64,000 bases of DNA, from assembly GCA_902775485.1 (NCBI GenBank), contig CACYMJ010000010.1:1-64000 (forward strand), read 5' to 3'. Source of the DNA: an uncultured Lachnospiraceae bacterium (GTDB lineage: Bacteria; Bacillota; Clostridia; Lachnospirales; Lachnospiraceae). This document shows positions 7,358 to 16,040 of the stretch, one piece after another (within the stretch, counting starts at the first letter, position 1; every line of letters begins with the position of its first letter). A program made the position numbers and the translations under genes. A model generated the notes under the pieces. It ran no database searches. It saw nothing but the letters and a program-made list of their open reading frames with translations, and was not told the DNA's origin.

Positions 7358-8392
7358 ATGAAAGACAGAAGATTTTGCATGAATTCTTATCTTATGTACA
7401 GGTATGTCTATGATAAGGATCGCGGTTTTGAGGATGATAAAAACTGCAGACAGGTCGATCTGAACTTCGAGAGGATCCCCGTCAAAGATAAAAGAGATCT
7501 GTATGATGCCCTAAAGCGCGTGGTCGATGAGGCCAGCGCTGCGGAGGATGTTGCGCTCGCGCTGAGCGGCGGGATCGATTCCGCGATACTTGCGCGTCTT
7601 TTACCCGAGGGGACGAAGGCCTATACATTCCGGTGCATAGTCCCGGGAACAAAGGTTACGGACGAATCCGCAAATGCAAAAAAATGGGCCGAAATGAACA
7701 GGCTCGATCACGAGATCATCGATATAACATGGGATGATGTTGTCGCCGCGGCGGATCTGTGCATGAAGCACAAACAGTCCCCTGTTCATTCCATAGAGGC
7801 GCAGATATACATAGCCGCAAAAAAAGCCGCATCATGCGGCAAGACCGGATTTATCCTCGGCGAGAACGCCGATATCATTTACGGCGGAATGAACGGACTG
7901 CTGGAGAAGGACTGGCTTTATTCGGAGTTCGTTGACAGATATACATATGTCATGCCCTACAGGGTATTAAGGGATCCTGTGCTGCTGCTTGAACCTTTTA
8001 ATGAATTTGAGGTGGACGGACATATAGACGGACATGATTTTATCAATAAGTATTTCAGGCAGGAAGCTCTCGGAACATACACGAATGCCTGTGAAACGGC
8101 CGGCATAAAGTTCATCGGACCGTATTCGCTGACAGTCATGGACCGGCCGATAGATTATGAGCGCATCAGATCGGGCGATACCAAATACATCATCCGGGAA
8201 CTGTTCAGACAGCTGTATCCGGGGGAGGAGATCCCGGGGAAGATCCCTATGCCGAGGCCTGTCAACGAGTGGTTCGCAAAATGGGAAGGTCCGGTACGGG
8301 ATGAGTTCATCCCGCACTGCACGGACAACATGACGGGTGACCAGAAGTGGATGGTATGGTGCCTTGAGAGGTACCTTAACATGGTACTGTAA
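7358..8392 (+). CDS. Asparagine-synthase-like ATP-PPase without a glutaminase domain
   Basis: The PP-loop SGGIDSA at residues 70-76 identifies an ATP-pyrophosphatase of the asparagine synthetase C-domain type, with further ATP-site segments FILGENADIIYGG and YSLTVMDRP. The 344-residue chain has only about 65 residues before the PP-loop, so the Ntn glutaminase domain of AsnB is absent; the enzyme must use free ammonia, another amine, or a partner amidotransferase. Family logic is carboxylate adenylation followed by amide formation. Its place between a cytidylyltransferase and a DUF362 gene in a glycan/phosphonate locus suggests amidation of a sugar acid or phosphono-carboxylate, but the substrate is not visible. 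Confidence 0.75.
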   Translation: MKDRRFCMNSYLMYRYVYDKDRGFEDDKNCRQVDLNFERIPVKDKRDLYDALKRVVDEASAAEDVALALSGGIDSAILARLLPEGTKAYTFRCIVPGTKVTDESANAKKWAEMNRLDHEIIDITWDDVVAAADLCMKHKQSPVHSIEAQIYIAAKKAASCGKTGFILGENADIIYGGMNGLLEKDWLYSEFVDRYTYVMPYRVLRDPVLLLEPFNEFEVDGHIDGHDFINKYFRQEALGTYTNACETAGIKFIGPYSLTVMDRPIDYERIRSGDTKYIIRELFRQLYPGEEIPGKIPMPRPVNEWFAKWEGPVRDEFIPHCTDNMTGDQKWMVWCLERYLNMVL

Positions 8393-8430
8393 ATGACGTG
8401 GCTCTCAACAATGACAGAGGACAGGTGACG

Positions 8431-9648
8431 ATGCATTCGGTAGCGATAGAACATACTGACAATTACAGACTTGGGCCGGTAAAGGAAGCTCTGAGAAAGT
8501 GTTTTCATGATCTTGGATATCCCGAAGATAACCCGCTGGGCAGCATAGTGCATCCTGGTGACAGGGTCTTTATCAAGCCCAACTGGGTCGCATCAAGATG
8601 GAGAGCATCATGCCCGCATAAGGATACGCTTTACTGTGTCATAACGCACCCTTCGGTGATAGAGGCGGTGGCTGATTTTACAGCCGAGGCGCTGCAGGGA
8701 AAAGGCGAGATCATCATCGGAGATAATCCGTCCATAGATGCAGACTTTGCTGAACTGATGGAGTTTACGGAAATAGAGAAGATAAAGGATAAATATGATG
8801 TTCCCGTTACCATCGTTGACCTTAGGCCGCTTGTCTGCGATGACCTGAAAAACTACGGAAAAAGAGACCTGATGGTCGCCCAGGCCGGTGATCCGGCCGG
8901 AAAGGTCGAGATAAACCTCGGCAAAGATTCCCTTTTATACGGCATAGATCCGGAAAGATTCAGAGGAGTCTTTGATGAAAGGGATGAAACGATAGCTTCG
9001 CATACCGGAGAGACGCAGTTATATTCTTTTGCAAGGACACTTTATGATGCCGATGTCTACATTTCGGTCCCGAAACTGAAAACACATCAGAAAGTCGGAG
9101 CGACACTCAATCTCAAGGGACTGGTCGGAACGATATCAAACAAGAACCAGCTTGTTCACTGGCAGATCGGGTATCCCGAGATACATGGCGATGAGTATCC
9201 GGATAAGGAATCATATGAGAGAGGACAGAAGGCCAAGGTAAAACACCGCGGCGCCTGGCCCGGAAACGATACGATATGGCGTATGGTGGCCGATCTGTAT
9301 CAAGGGATGAAGATGAAAGAGAGGCGCTATTTTACGGTCATTGACGGTATCGTTGCCGGAGAAGGACAGGGCCCTTTCTGCCCGACGAGCAAGAATGCAA
9401 ATACGATCATCGCGGGAGAGGATCTTCTCGCGGCGGATGTCGTGGCCGCAAGGTACATGGGTTTTGATCCCGGCAGCATCAGGTATCTTGACTATTTCCT
9501 GGAAAAACATTTTGACGGTGTCGGTTATGATGATATCCGCGTGTTTAATGACGGATCAATGGTTGAGAACTTCTTTTTCGCGGATGAGAGGTACCTGGAT
9601 TTTCATGTAGTGGATCAGTGGAAGTGTATCAAATATAAGCACAAATAA
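8431..9648 (+). CDS. DUF362 domain protein
   Basis: ATG 8431 is chosen over an upstream GTG (8398) because AGAGGA lies 9 bp before it; the product is 405 residues. The sequence shows the DUF362 pattern: GDRVFIKPNWV near the N-terminus, GEIIIGDNPS, YISVPKLKTHQKVGATLNLK, and FTVIDGIVAGEGQGP followed by ADVVAARYMGF. Members occur in secondary-metabolite, lipid and capsule clusters, often beside Fe-S proteins; a general biochemical activity is not established to my knowledge. This copy has no ferredoxin-type Cys motif. It is tightly placed between the ATP-PPase and an acetyltransferase, so it probably acts on the same intermediate. Family call strong, function open. Confidence 0.85.
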   Translation: MHSVAIEHTDNYRLGPVKEALRKCFHDLGYPEDNPLGSIVHPGDRVFIKPNWVASRWRASCPHKDTLYCVITHPSVIEAVADFTAEALQGKGEIIIGDNPSIDADFAELMEFTEIEKIKDKYDVPVTIVDLRPLVCDDLKNYGKRDLMVAQAGDPAGKVEINLGKDSLLYGIDPERFRGVFDERDETIASHTGETQLYSFARTLYDADVYISVPKLKTHQKVGATLNLKGLVGTISNKNQLVHWQIGYPEIHGDEYPDKESYERGQKAKVKHRGAWPGNDTIWRMVADLYQGMKMKERRYFTVIDGIVAGEGQGPFCPTSKNANTIIAGEDLLAADVVAARYMGFDPGSIRYLDYFLEKHFDGVGYDDIRVFNDGSMVENFFFADERYLDFHVVDQWKCIKYKHK

Positions 9649-9675
9649 GGATATGTCCGGCAGGAGGCCTAAGTG

Positions 9676-10587
9676 ATGGCGAAAGGCAAAGACATCAGCA
9701 TGACGATCATCTGGGGAACGGGATACATATATAAAAAGTACAGGGATTTTCTGAGATCCGAATATCCCGATGCATGCATATGGGACAGGAAATTTACGGA
9801 TGGAGACAGTGAATATGACGGATATACCGTACGGTCGCCATATACGATCGACAGGAAGGAAGACTGCCGGATCGTGATCTGTATGACTGATCAGAACGAA
9901 ATGGAAAAGATCGAATCTTCTCCGGAACTTTCAGGTTGTCATTTTGTGCGGCTGACGGGCATGATCCCGATCGAGAGGAGACTGACGACCGAAGAGATCA
10001 GGGAAAAGATGGATGCAGACGGTGTGTACAGGGACTGTTACGGCAATGTCATCGCGTGTGGGAGTCCGGATCTTCTTGACAGGGCCTCATTCCGCTTTAA
10101 CGGTGAGAATGCTCATGTGCGGATCGGCAGGAACTGCCGGATATATGATAATCTGGAGACCGAATGCGGGAATGACTGCTCGATCATCATAGGCGATGAT
10201 TCAACGATACACAACGCGGTCATCTATTCGGCGTATGCGGATGTGACCATAGGAAGGGACTGCATGCTGTCCTACGGGGTGTTCATCAGAAATCATGATT
10301 CGCATTTTATATTTGATAAGGTGACGGGAAAAAGGATCAACTACAGCCGCAGCATAAATATAGGCGATCATGTATGGGTCGGCCAGAGATCAACGCTGCT
10401 GTCGGGATTTGGTATAGGAGACGGATCGATAGTCGGTGCGGGAAGCGTGAGCTCGTCTTCTTTCGGGGAAAACCTGGTGATAGCCGGATGCCCCGCAAAG
10501 GTGATCAGAAATGACGTGTGCTGGGACCGTACCATGACATGGTGTTGCAATTACGATACGATAAGTGAGATGGAAACGGACAGGTGA
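9676..10587 (+). CDS. Left-handed beta-helix O-acetyltransferase with N-terminal Rossmann module
   Basis: ATG 9676, 8 bp after AGGAGG, gives 303 residues. The first ~110 form a Rossmann-like segment starting MTIIWGTGYIYKKY, the same kind of module found on the LicD proteins here. From about residue 145 hexapeptide repeats build a beta-helix (VRIGRNCRIY, IIIGDD, VTIGRDC, INIGDHVWVGQ, IVGAGSVSS, IAGCPAKVIRN). His near RNHDSH is the likely catalytic base. Such enzymes acetylate sugar hydroxyls with acetyl-CoA in capsule, LPS or glycoprotein synthesis. The stop overlaps the next gene's GTG (GTGA), so the two are translationally coupled. Confidence 0.85.
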   Translation: MAKGKDISMTIIWGTGYIYKKYRDFLRSEYPDACIWDRKFTDGDSEYDGYTVRSPYTIDRKEDCRIVICMTDQNEMEKIESSPELSGCHFVRLTGMIPIERRLTTEEIREKMDADGVYRDCYGNVIACGSPDLLDRASFRFNGENAHVRIGRNCRIYDNLETECGNDCSIIIGDDSTIHNAVIYSAYADVTIGRDCMLSYGVFIRNHDSHFIFDKVTGKRINYSRSINIGDHVWVGQRSTLLSGFGIGDGSIVGAGSVSSSSFGENLVIAGCPAKVIRNDVCWDRTMTWCCNYDTISEMETDR

Positions 10588-12095
10588 CGGCTGTGAGATT
10601 TGTTTTATTCGGAGCAGGTAAAAACGGAAGACATTTACTGAGAGAGATAGGAAGCGAGCGCATAGCTTTTTTTCTCGACAATAATGAGAGTCTTGACGGA
10701 TCTTTTGTCGATGGTGTGAAGGTCCGTTCGTTTTGTGGGGTAGACCTGATGGAACTACAGGAATACTGCGTTGTAATAACGGTCATGAATAAGGACATTT
10801 CACTGAAACTGGCCTGGCAGCTGCAGCAGTGCGGTATCGAAAGATGGGTGTTCTATGACATGGTCGATGACTGGAACGATCCTCTGCCTGAAGATATTGA
10901 TAAAAAAAGGACCGCGGCGGTGCTTGATCACTATAATGAGATCGGCATGCGCACACAGCGGCAGAATGAATGGGTCCGTGATCATATCGCACCCAAAGAT
11001 TTGAAGAGAGCCACAGGGTTTTTAAGACACAGACAGCTGAAGATCGTTGAGTTCGCACACTCTTTTTTCGAGTCCGTTCATGAGATAGAGATCCACCCCG
11101 TCCTGGCTTATGGGAATCTGCTCGGACTCATTCGTCATAACGGTTTTATCCCGTGGGATGACGATATGGATTTCGAACTGATCCGGCCCGAGTATGACAG
11201 CTTCAGGGATTACTGCAAGGGACGCTTTTTTTCCACAAAGTATGAAGGTCTTCTTAACGGGGATGATTTTGTCAATTACCAGATGTTCAAAAAAAGCCTG
11301 TTCGAGGAACATCCGGATGAATACATTTACCTGGAAGTTCCCAATCATTCAATGATATTGAAAGGGAACAGCATTTTTGACGCGTGCTCTTTTGATATCT
11401 TTTCGCTTGATACTTATGAAAAGGATTATCCTTTTGAAGAGCACAGGAAATCCCTCAATATGCTCAAGGAAAAGATAGAGGCGGCCGATGACTGCGCGCA
11501 GCAGTTTGATGCCATATACGATTTTATCAGGCGCGATAGGAACAGATGGGATCCCGAAGGAACGCACATGTTTTTCGGCGCTGATGATTTTACATCATAC
11601 GACTGGAAGATGGAAAAAGATGAGTGGCTCGACCGCAGTGATATGTTCCCGGCGGTAAAACGCAGCTTTGAGGGATTTGATTTTTATGTTCCCGCCGATC
11701 CGGAAGCGGTACTTGAGCGGGTCTACGGAAAGAGATGGACGAAGCTTCCGCCGGAAGTGGGAATACCCGATCACTCATTCTGGCAGGAATTTTACAGGGA
11801 TTTTTGCGAGAATGCGGATATAGTATATGATGAGAAGTATCCGGATACGTTTTTTACCGGTCTCTATCAAACGCTGCGGGATAAAGGGATATATGCAAGG
11901 ATAGTCATACTTCCCGGCAATGACCGGACGCGGGAAGAATACGAAGGAATCGTATCGAGGTTTGACGACCTGGGTATCGAACATACATCTTCCATTAACA
12001 GATCGGCCGATATGTGTTATACGGCGGCTGAGGATGAAGGATATGATTATATAAAAGCAAAGATGATATCTTACAAGGAAAGTGAGAAAAAATGA
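10584..12095 (+). CDS. LicD-family phosphotransferase with N-terminal Rossmann module (LicD-B)
   Basis: The GTG at 10584 overlaps the previous stop; a second GTG at 10593 behind AGGTGA is an equally good start and would give MRFVLFGAGKNG, like the paralogues. The Rossmann module covers about residues 1-100. The LicD domain carries YGNLLGLIRHNG and WDDDMD at residues 191-196. The C-terminal ~110 residues (from DEKYPDTFF) parallel those of LicD-A, including a conserved INRSAD-type segment. The whole protein is a close paralogue of the 5325 product, which suggests local duplication with different acceptor or donor preference. Expected reaction: transfer of a phospho- or phosphono-substituent from a cytidylyl donor to a glycan on the cytoplasmic side. 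Confidence 0.85.
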   Translation: MTAVRFVLFGAGKNGRHLLREIGSERIAFFLDNNESLDGSFVDGVKVRSFCGVDLMELQEYCVVITVMNKDISLKLAWQLQQCGIERWVFYDMVDDWNDPLPEDIDKKRTAAVLDHYNEIGMRTQRQNEWVRDHIAPKDLKRATGFLRHRQLKIVEFAHSFFESVHEIEIHPVLAYGNLLGLIRHNGFIPWDDDMDFELIRPEYDSFRDYCKGRFFSTKYEGLLNGDDFVNYQMFKKSLFEEHPDEYIYLEVPNHSMILKGNSIFDACSFDIFSLDTYEKDYPFEEHRKSLNMLKEKIEAADDCAQQFDAIYDFIRRDRNRWDPEGTHMFFGADDFTSYDWKMEKDEWLDRSDMFPAVKRSFEGFDFYVPADPEAVLERVYGKRWTKLPPEVGIPDHSFWQEFYRDFCENADIVYDEKYPDTFFTGLYQTLRDKGIYARIVILPGNDRTREEYEGIVSRFDDLGIEHTSSINRSADMCYTAAEDEGYDYIKAKMISYKESEKK

Positions 12096-13156
12096 CTAAA
12101 CTTTTTACCGATGACGCGATAACAGCCGACGGAAAGATCTATTTTGTGGCAAAGGATATGCCGGTCTTATACAGCATGGAAACGGAGACGGGCGAGATAG
12201 CATGCGCCGGTATACTGCCCGGTGAGAACATCGCGCAAAAACAGCCGACGAGAAAGATAGTCAGATGGAAGGACAGGCTTGTCATCGTACCGTACAACGC
12301 GTGCCGTATTTATATATATGATCTTGGCACGAGGGAGATACTAGTTGTCGATTATCCGAACGGACATGAGTATGGCTACATGTATGCGGAAGCATTTGCA
12401 TATGAAGATAAGATAATAATGATAGGAGCTTTTGCCGCGAACATCATTGAACTTGATATGAACACGCTTGACGTGACCGTGAGAAATACATGTTTTGAGG
12501 AATATGAGGAACCGAAGGATATGTTCTGCAGGAGCGGATACGCTATAAAAGATGGGACAGTGTATATAGCACTGGCTGTTTCGGGCGCGGTGCTTAAGAT
12601 TGATCTGAAAACGTGGGAATACTCGCTTGCCACGCCCGGAGATAAGGAGTGTCGGTTTTCAGGTATCGCTTATGACGGAGAAAAATTCTGGCTGACCGCC
12701 AGAAGGGGCAGCGGTGTTTACTTATGGGACGGTGATAAGGAGTTTGAACGGTTCAATCTGCCGTTTGAGATGTCGGAGGAAACGTATAATTTCGGTGGTG
12801 TGTATCATTATGATAACAGGATATGGCTACATGGATTTGAGGGTGAAGGACGTACCGTAAAGATCGATCCGAAGAACAGATGCGTTGAGGGATATAATGA
12901 GCACAGATATTTTTTCTTCAGGAATGTTGGTGATGAATGTATCATTGGCCAGGAAAGGATAGGTACTATCCGACTGATATGTGGTGGAGATGTTACAGAA
13001 TATGATCCGGAGATATCGGAGGATGAACTCATGAAGATAAAAATGTCATTCGATCCTTCGGCTGTGTTTGGCGATGGCAGGATAATGACCGAGAATGAGG
13101 TCTTTGGTATAGGAGAACTTGTAGAAATGTTAAAGAAGACCGGTGTTACGCTATGA
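12092..13156 (+). CDS. Cytoplasmic beta-propeller-like protein of unknown function
   Basis: This 354-residue protein has no signal peptide or membrane segment. It has repeated four-strand blocks with Trp/Tyr-rich turns (KIYFVAKDMPVLY, RIYIYDLGTREI, VYIALAVSGAVLKID, KFWLTARRGSGVYLW, RIWLHGFEG), which suggests a six- or seven-bladed beta-propeller. I recognise no catalytic motif. The start ATG lies within the last codons of LicD-B (ATGA overlap), and the end overlaps the next gene by 4 bp, so it is firmly part of the operon and made in step with its neighbours. A scaffold for the modification enzymes, or recognition of a glycan intermediate, is possible but is only inference. Confidence 0.6.
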   Translation: MTKLFTDDAITADGKIYFVAKDMPVLYSMETETGEIACAGILPGENIAQKQPTRKIVRWKDRLVIVPYNACRIYIYDLGTREILVVDYPNGHEYGYMYAEAFAYEDKIIMIGAFAANIIELDMNTLDVTVRNTCFEEYEEPKDMFCRSGYAIKDGTVYIALAVSGAVLKIDLKTWEYSLATPGDKECRFSGIAYDGEKFWLTARRGSGVYLWDGDKEFERFNLPFEMSEETYNFGGVYHYDNRIWLHGFEGEGRTVKIDPKNRCVEGYNEHRYFFFRNVGDECIIGQERIGTIRLICGGDVTEYDPEISEDELMKIKMSFDPSAVFGDGRIMTENEVFGIGELVEMLKKTGVTL

Positions 13157-13866
13157 AGGATGGATCAGGTACACAGTACAGCATGGAAGAGTTTATAAAG
13201 ACATGGAATGGCACGATGCGGCTGACCCTTTTCGGAGCGGGGAAATACGGACTTTTCATTTATGACCGGCTCGCATCTTCCGGGATCACGGTAAATTCGC
13301 TGTGCGACAACAATAAAGAAGTACTTGATGCCCTGAAAGATAAATATCCCGTTCGGACTGCTGACGGAATGGATGAGGATGATATTTCTGGCTTCTTTAT
13401 CATCGGGATATCACGTCTTGATATCGTAAAAGCGATAAGGAAACAACTGCAGGATATGGGCGTCGGCCCCAATCGTATGATCATCCCGCTCCCGGGTGAA
13501 CAGGGCGGATTTTTTGACAACAGGATACTGCAGGATGATGAATGGTGTCTGCTTTCGGTCAGGGAAACGTGGCTTGCGACCCGGCAGACTGACGGCAGGC
13601 ATATCGCCGATTATTTTGAGACGAACGATCTTTTCAGGATCGTTCTGATGGAAGAGGACATGGTTGCCGGCTGGCTTGAGGAAGACCTGAAAGGTACAGG
13701 GGTATCGATAGCCGGGAAGATAGCTTCACCCGATGAGTATAATGACGATCTTTGCTGTGATGCCATCGTGACAGAAAATGAGGCTCTGTATGAAGTGCTG
13801 GAAGAAAGACTCATGACACGGACAACCGTTCCCGTGATAAGTATATGGGATGTTTTAAGAATATAG
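13153..13866 (+). CDS. Stand-alone Rossmann module protein, a LicD-less relative of the locus enzymes
   Basis: After 21 leader residues the protein reads MRLTLFGAGKYGLFIYDRL and continues through SLCDNNK, the same module that precedes LicD in the neighbouring genes. The second half (from about residue 155, LFRIVLMEEDMVAGW) resembles in pattern the C-terminal alpha/beta domain of LicD-A and LicD-B. The 237-residue chain thus looks like the two outer domains of those proteins without the LicD catalytic domain. It has no catalytic residues I can name. ATGA overlap with the preceding gene indicates coupling. Possible roles are nucleotide or sugar binding, or pairing with the LicD enzymes; neither is proven. 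Confidence 0.6.
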   Translation: MKDGSGTQYSMEEFIKTWNGTMRLTLFGAGKYGLFIYDRLASSGITVNSLCDNNKEVLDALKDKYPVRTADGMDEDDISGFFIIGISRLDIVKAIRKQLQDMGVGPNRMIIPLPGEQGGFFDNRILQDDEWCLLSVRETWLATRQTDGRHIADYFETNDLFRIVLMEEDMVAGWLEEDLKGTGVSIAGKIASPDEYNDDLCCDAIVTENEALYEVLEERLMTRTTVPVISIWDVLRI

Positions 13867-13882
13867 CAAACAGGGGGAGATC

Positions 13883-15178
13883 ATGAAAAACGCAGCCATT
13901 TCAGTGATAATGCCGTCTCTTAACGTCGTGCAGTATATCGAAAAAGCACTTACAAGCGCACTTGAACAGACACTCGAAGATCTCGAGATAATATGTGTGG
14001 ATGCCGGATCGACGGACGGTACGCTGGAGATACTTGAAAAATACAGGGATAAGGACAGCAGGATCAGGCTGCTCATGTCCGATCATAAGAGTTACGGCAC
14101 GCAGGTCAATCTCGGGATAAAGGCCGCCACGGGGAAATACATCGCTATCCTTGAAACGGATGATTACATCGACCCGAAGATGTATGAAGCACTGTATACT
14201 GCCGCCGAGGGAAATGACTGTGATTTTGTCAAATGCAATTTTCACAGATACTGGACGCAGAAAGACGGCACGCCGTATATGAACACGCGCTACAATCTCT
14301 GGGACCGGTCATTATACAACAAGGTCATAGTCTCGCCCGACCCGAAGGATGTGTGCATCAATGATCTGTACCTCTGGGACGGTATATATAAAAAGAGTTT
14401 TCTTGAAGAGAACGGGATAGAGTTTTCCGAAACGGACGGAGCGGCATTCCAGGATATCGGGTTTCTGTTCCAGACGGGTGTCTGCGGCAAGAGGATCATG
14501 TACCTGCCCGAGCCGTATTATTTTTACTGCGTGGACAGGGAGTCTTCGTCATCAAATTCCGACAGAGGCCTGTTGTATTCTTTCCATGAGTACAATTTTG
14601 TTTATGCCAGGTACAGGGAAGCCATCAGACAGGATAAAGCTGTTGAAAAAGCCTTTTACTGCATGGTCGCCCTTACGCTTTACTGGACGGAAACTGATTA
14701 TCTGAAATCATACGGGATAAGCGCAAAGCCTTTTTACGACTGGCTCTTAAACGAGGTCAGGTGGGCTGCAGATAACGGGATCATAACCGATGATGATACG
14801 AATTTCGACCTGCCGATAAGGTCACTCCTCATACCTTTTGAAGAATACAGAAAAAGGCGCCGGGAGAGAGAGGATTATCTGTTATCCGTTCTGGGAGAAG
14901 TCGGCGATAACAGGATAGTGGTATTCGGATGCGGGAATCTCGGCATTTATGCATACAGATGGACGGTGCGTCAGGGATACACCGTGGATGGTTTTATCGA
15001 TAATGATGCCGCGAAGTGGGATGACAGTATCGACGGCGTGGCGATAAGCGATCCGAATAAGATCGACGGCGACGACGAAGGCGTCAGATATGTTGTCGCG
15101 AATATGATGTATTCCGATGAGATGAAGCAGCAGTTGCTCAAACTCGGTGTAAAGGAACAGCACATCTGTCTGTTCTGA
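13883..15178 (+). CDS. Family 2 glycosyltransferase with C-terminal Rossmann module
   Basis: Residues 1-~220 are a GT-A fold GT2: ISVIMPSLN, VDAGSTDGT and the metal-site region AILETDDYIDP (the D-x-D equivalent), with a later acidic DGAAFQDIGF. Residues about 335-431 carry the same small Rossmann module as the LicD proteins (NRIVVFGCGNLG, DGFIDND), here at the C-terminus. The enzyme should add one sugar from a nucleotide donor to the growing glycan. It and the DUF4422 product are the only glycosyltransferase-like proteins of the locus, fewer than needed for a full repeat unit. GGGGGA precedes the ATG. Confidence 0.85.
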   Translation: MKNAAISVIMPSLNVVQYIEKALTSALEQTLEDLEIICVDAGSTDGTLEILEKYRDKDSRIRLLMSDHKSYGTQVNLGIKAATGKYIAILETDDYIDPKMYEALYTAAEGNDCDFVKCNFHRYWTQKDGTPYMNTRYNLWDRSLYNKVIVSPDPKDVCINDLYLWDGIYKKSFLEENGIEFSETDGAAFQDIGFLFQTGVCGKRIMYLPEPYYFYCVDRESSSSNSDRGLLYSFHEYNFVYARYREAIRQDKAVEKAFYCMVALTLYWTETDYLKSYGISAKPFYDWLLNEVRWAADNGIITDDDTNFDLPIRSLLIPFEEYRKRRREREDYLLSVLGEVGDNRIVVFGCGNLGIYAYRWTVRQGYTVDGFIDNDAAKWDDSIDGVAISDPNKIDGDDEGVRYVVANMMYSDEMKQQLLKLGVKEQHICLF

Positions 15179-15188
15179 TGAGGTGGTC

Positions 15189-16040
15189 ATGGTCAAGCTT
15201 TTTACGGTCGATCTGCCCGACGGATATCTGGATGATGAAGTAAGGGACGGATATCATGTGTCGCGGCGGCGGAAAGAGATATGGGCAGTTGAACTCGATA
15301 TGCTCGTAAAGTTCATATCCGTGTGCGAAAAACACGGACTGACTTATTTTGCCGATTCGGGAACACTGCTTGGGGCGGCCAGACACGGCGGGTTCATCCC
15401 GTGGGATGATGATATAGACGTGGCAATGCTCCGGGAAGATTACGAGAGGCTGTGCCGGATCGCAAAAGATGAATTTGAGTATCCGTATTTCTTCCAGACA
15501 GAGGAGACCGATCCCGGGAGCGCGAGAAAGCATGCGCAGATAAGAAACTGCATGACGACTGCGATCATCGAAGAGGAACAGGGCAAAAACTATACATTTA
15601 ACCAGGGGATTTTTATAGATATCTTTCCGCTTGATAATCTTCCTATCGCATCAGAAAGAAACGCCTTCTTTGAGGAAATCAAAAGCAGGCGGAAAAAGAG
15701 CAATGAGTTCACATACGAATACACACGAAAAGGGGATAAAAGACCCAATCCGTATTATGATGAATTTGAGAGGTGCCTTAATAGATATAACGGAGATGAC
15801 GCCTTGCAGATAGGTAATCTTGCCTTAATGGGTGGAGATCGTACATGTAACTGCTATAAACGGGATTATATGGGCACTGTCGATCTGCCTTTCGAGTTTT
15901 TTGCAATCAAAGCACCTGTCGGATATAAGAACGAACTTCGTAGAATGTTTGGTATTTGGAAAAAGTATAAAATTTATGGTGGTGTCCATGGTGATGTTTT
16001 CTTTGACACGGACAAACCTTATACGGAGTATATAAAATGA
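15189..16040 (+). CDS. Classical short LicD-family phosphotransferase (LicD-C)
   Basis: ATG 15189 follows GAGG, preferred to GTG 15183; the product is 283 residues, the usual LicD size. It has the full motif set: YFADSGTLLGAARHGGFIPWDDDID (Asp73-Asp75 and Asp77), then GIFIDIFPLDN. It lacks the Rossmann and C-terminal domains of the other three LicD proteins. Family role: transfer of phosphocholine-like groups from CDP donors to glycans. The last ~280 bp (about 15760-16035) are visibly more A+T-rich than the start, which may mark a recombined segment. It overlaps the next gene by 4 bp (ATGA). Confidence 0.88.
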   Translation: MVKLFTVDLPDGYLDDEVRDGYHVSRRRKEIWAVELDMLVKFISVCEKHGLTYFADSGTLLGAARHGGFIPWDDDIDVAMLREDYERLCRIAKDEFEYPYFFQTEETDPGSARKHAQIRNCMTTAIIEEEQGKNYTFNQGIFIDIFPLDNLPIASERNAFFEEIKSRRKKSNEFTYEYTRKGDKRPNPYYDEFERCLNRYNGDDALQIGNLALMGGDRTCNCYKRDYMGTVDLPFEFFAIKAPVGYKNELRRMFGIWKKYKIYGGVHGDVFFDTDKPYTEYIK

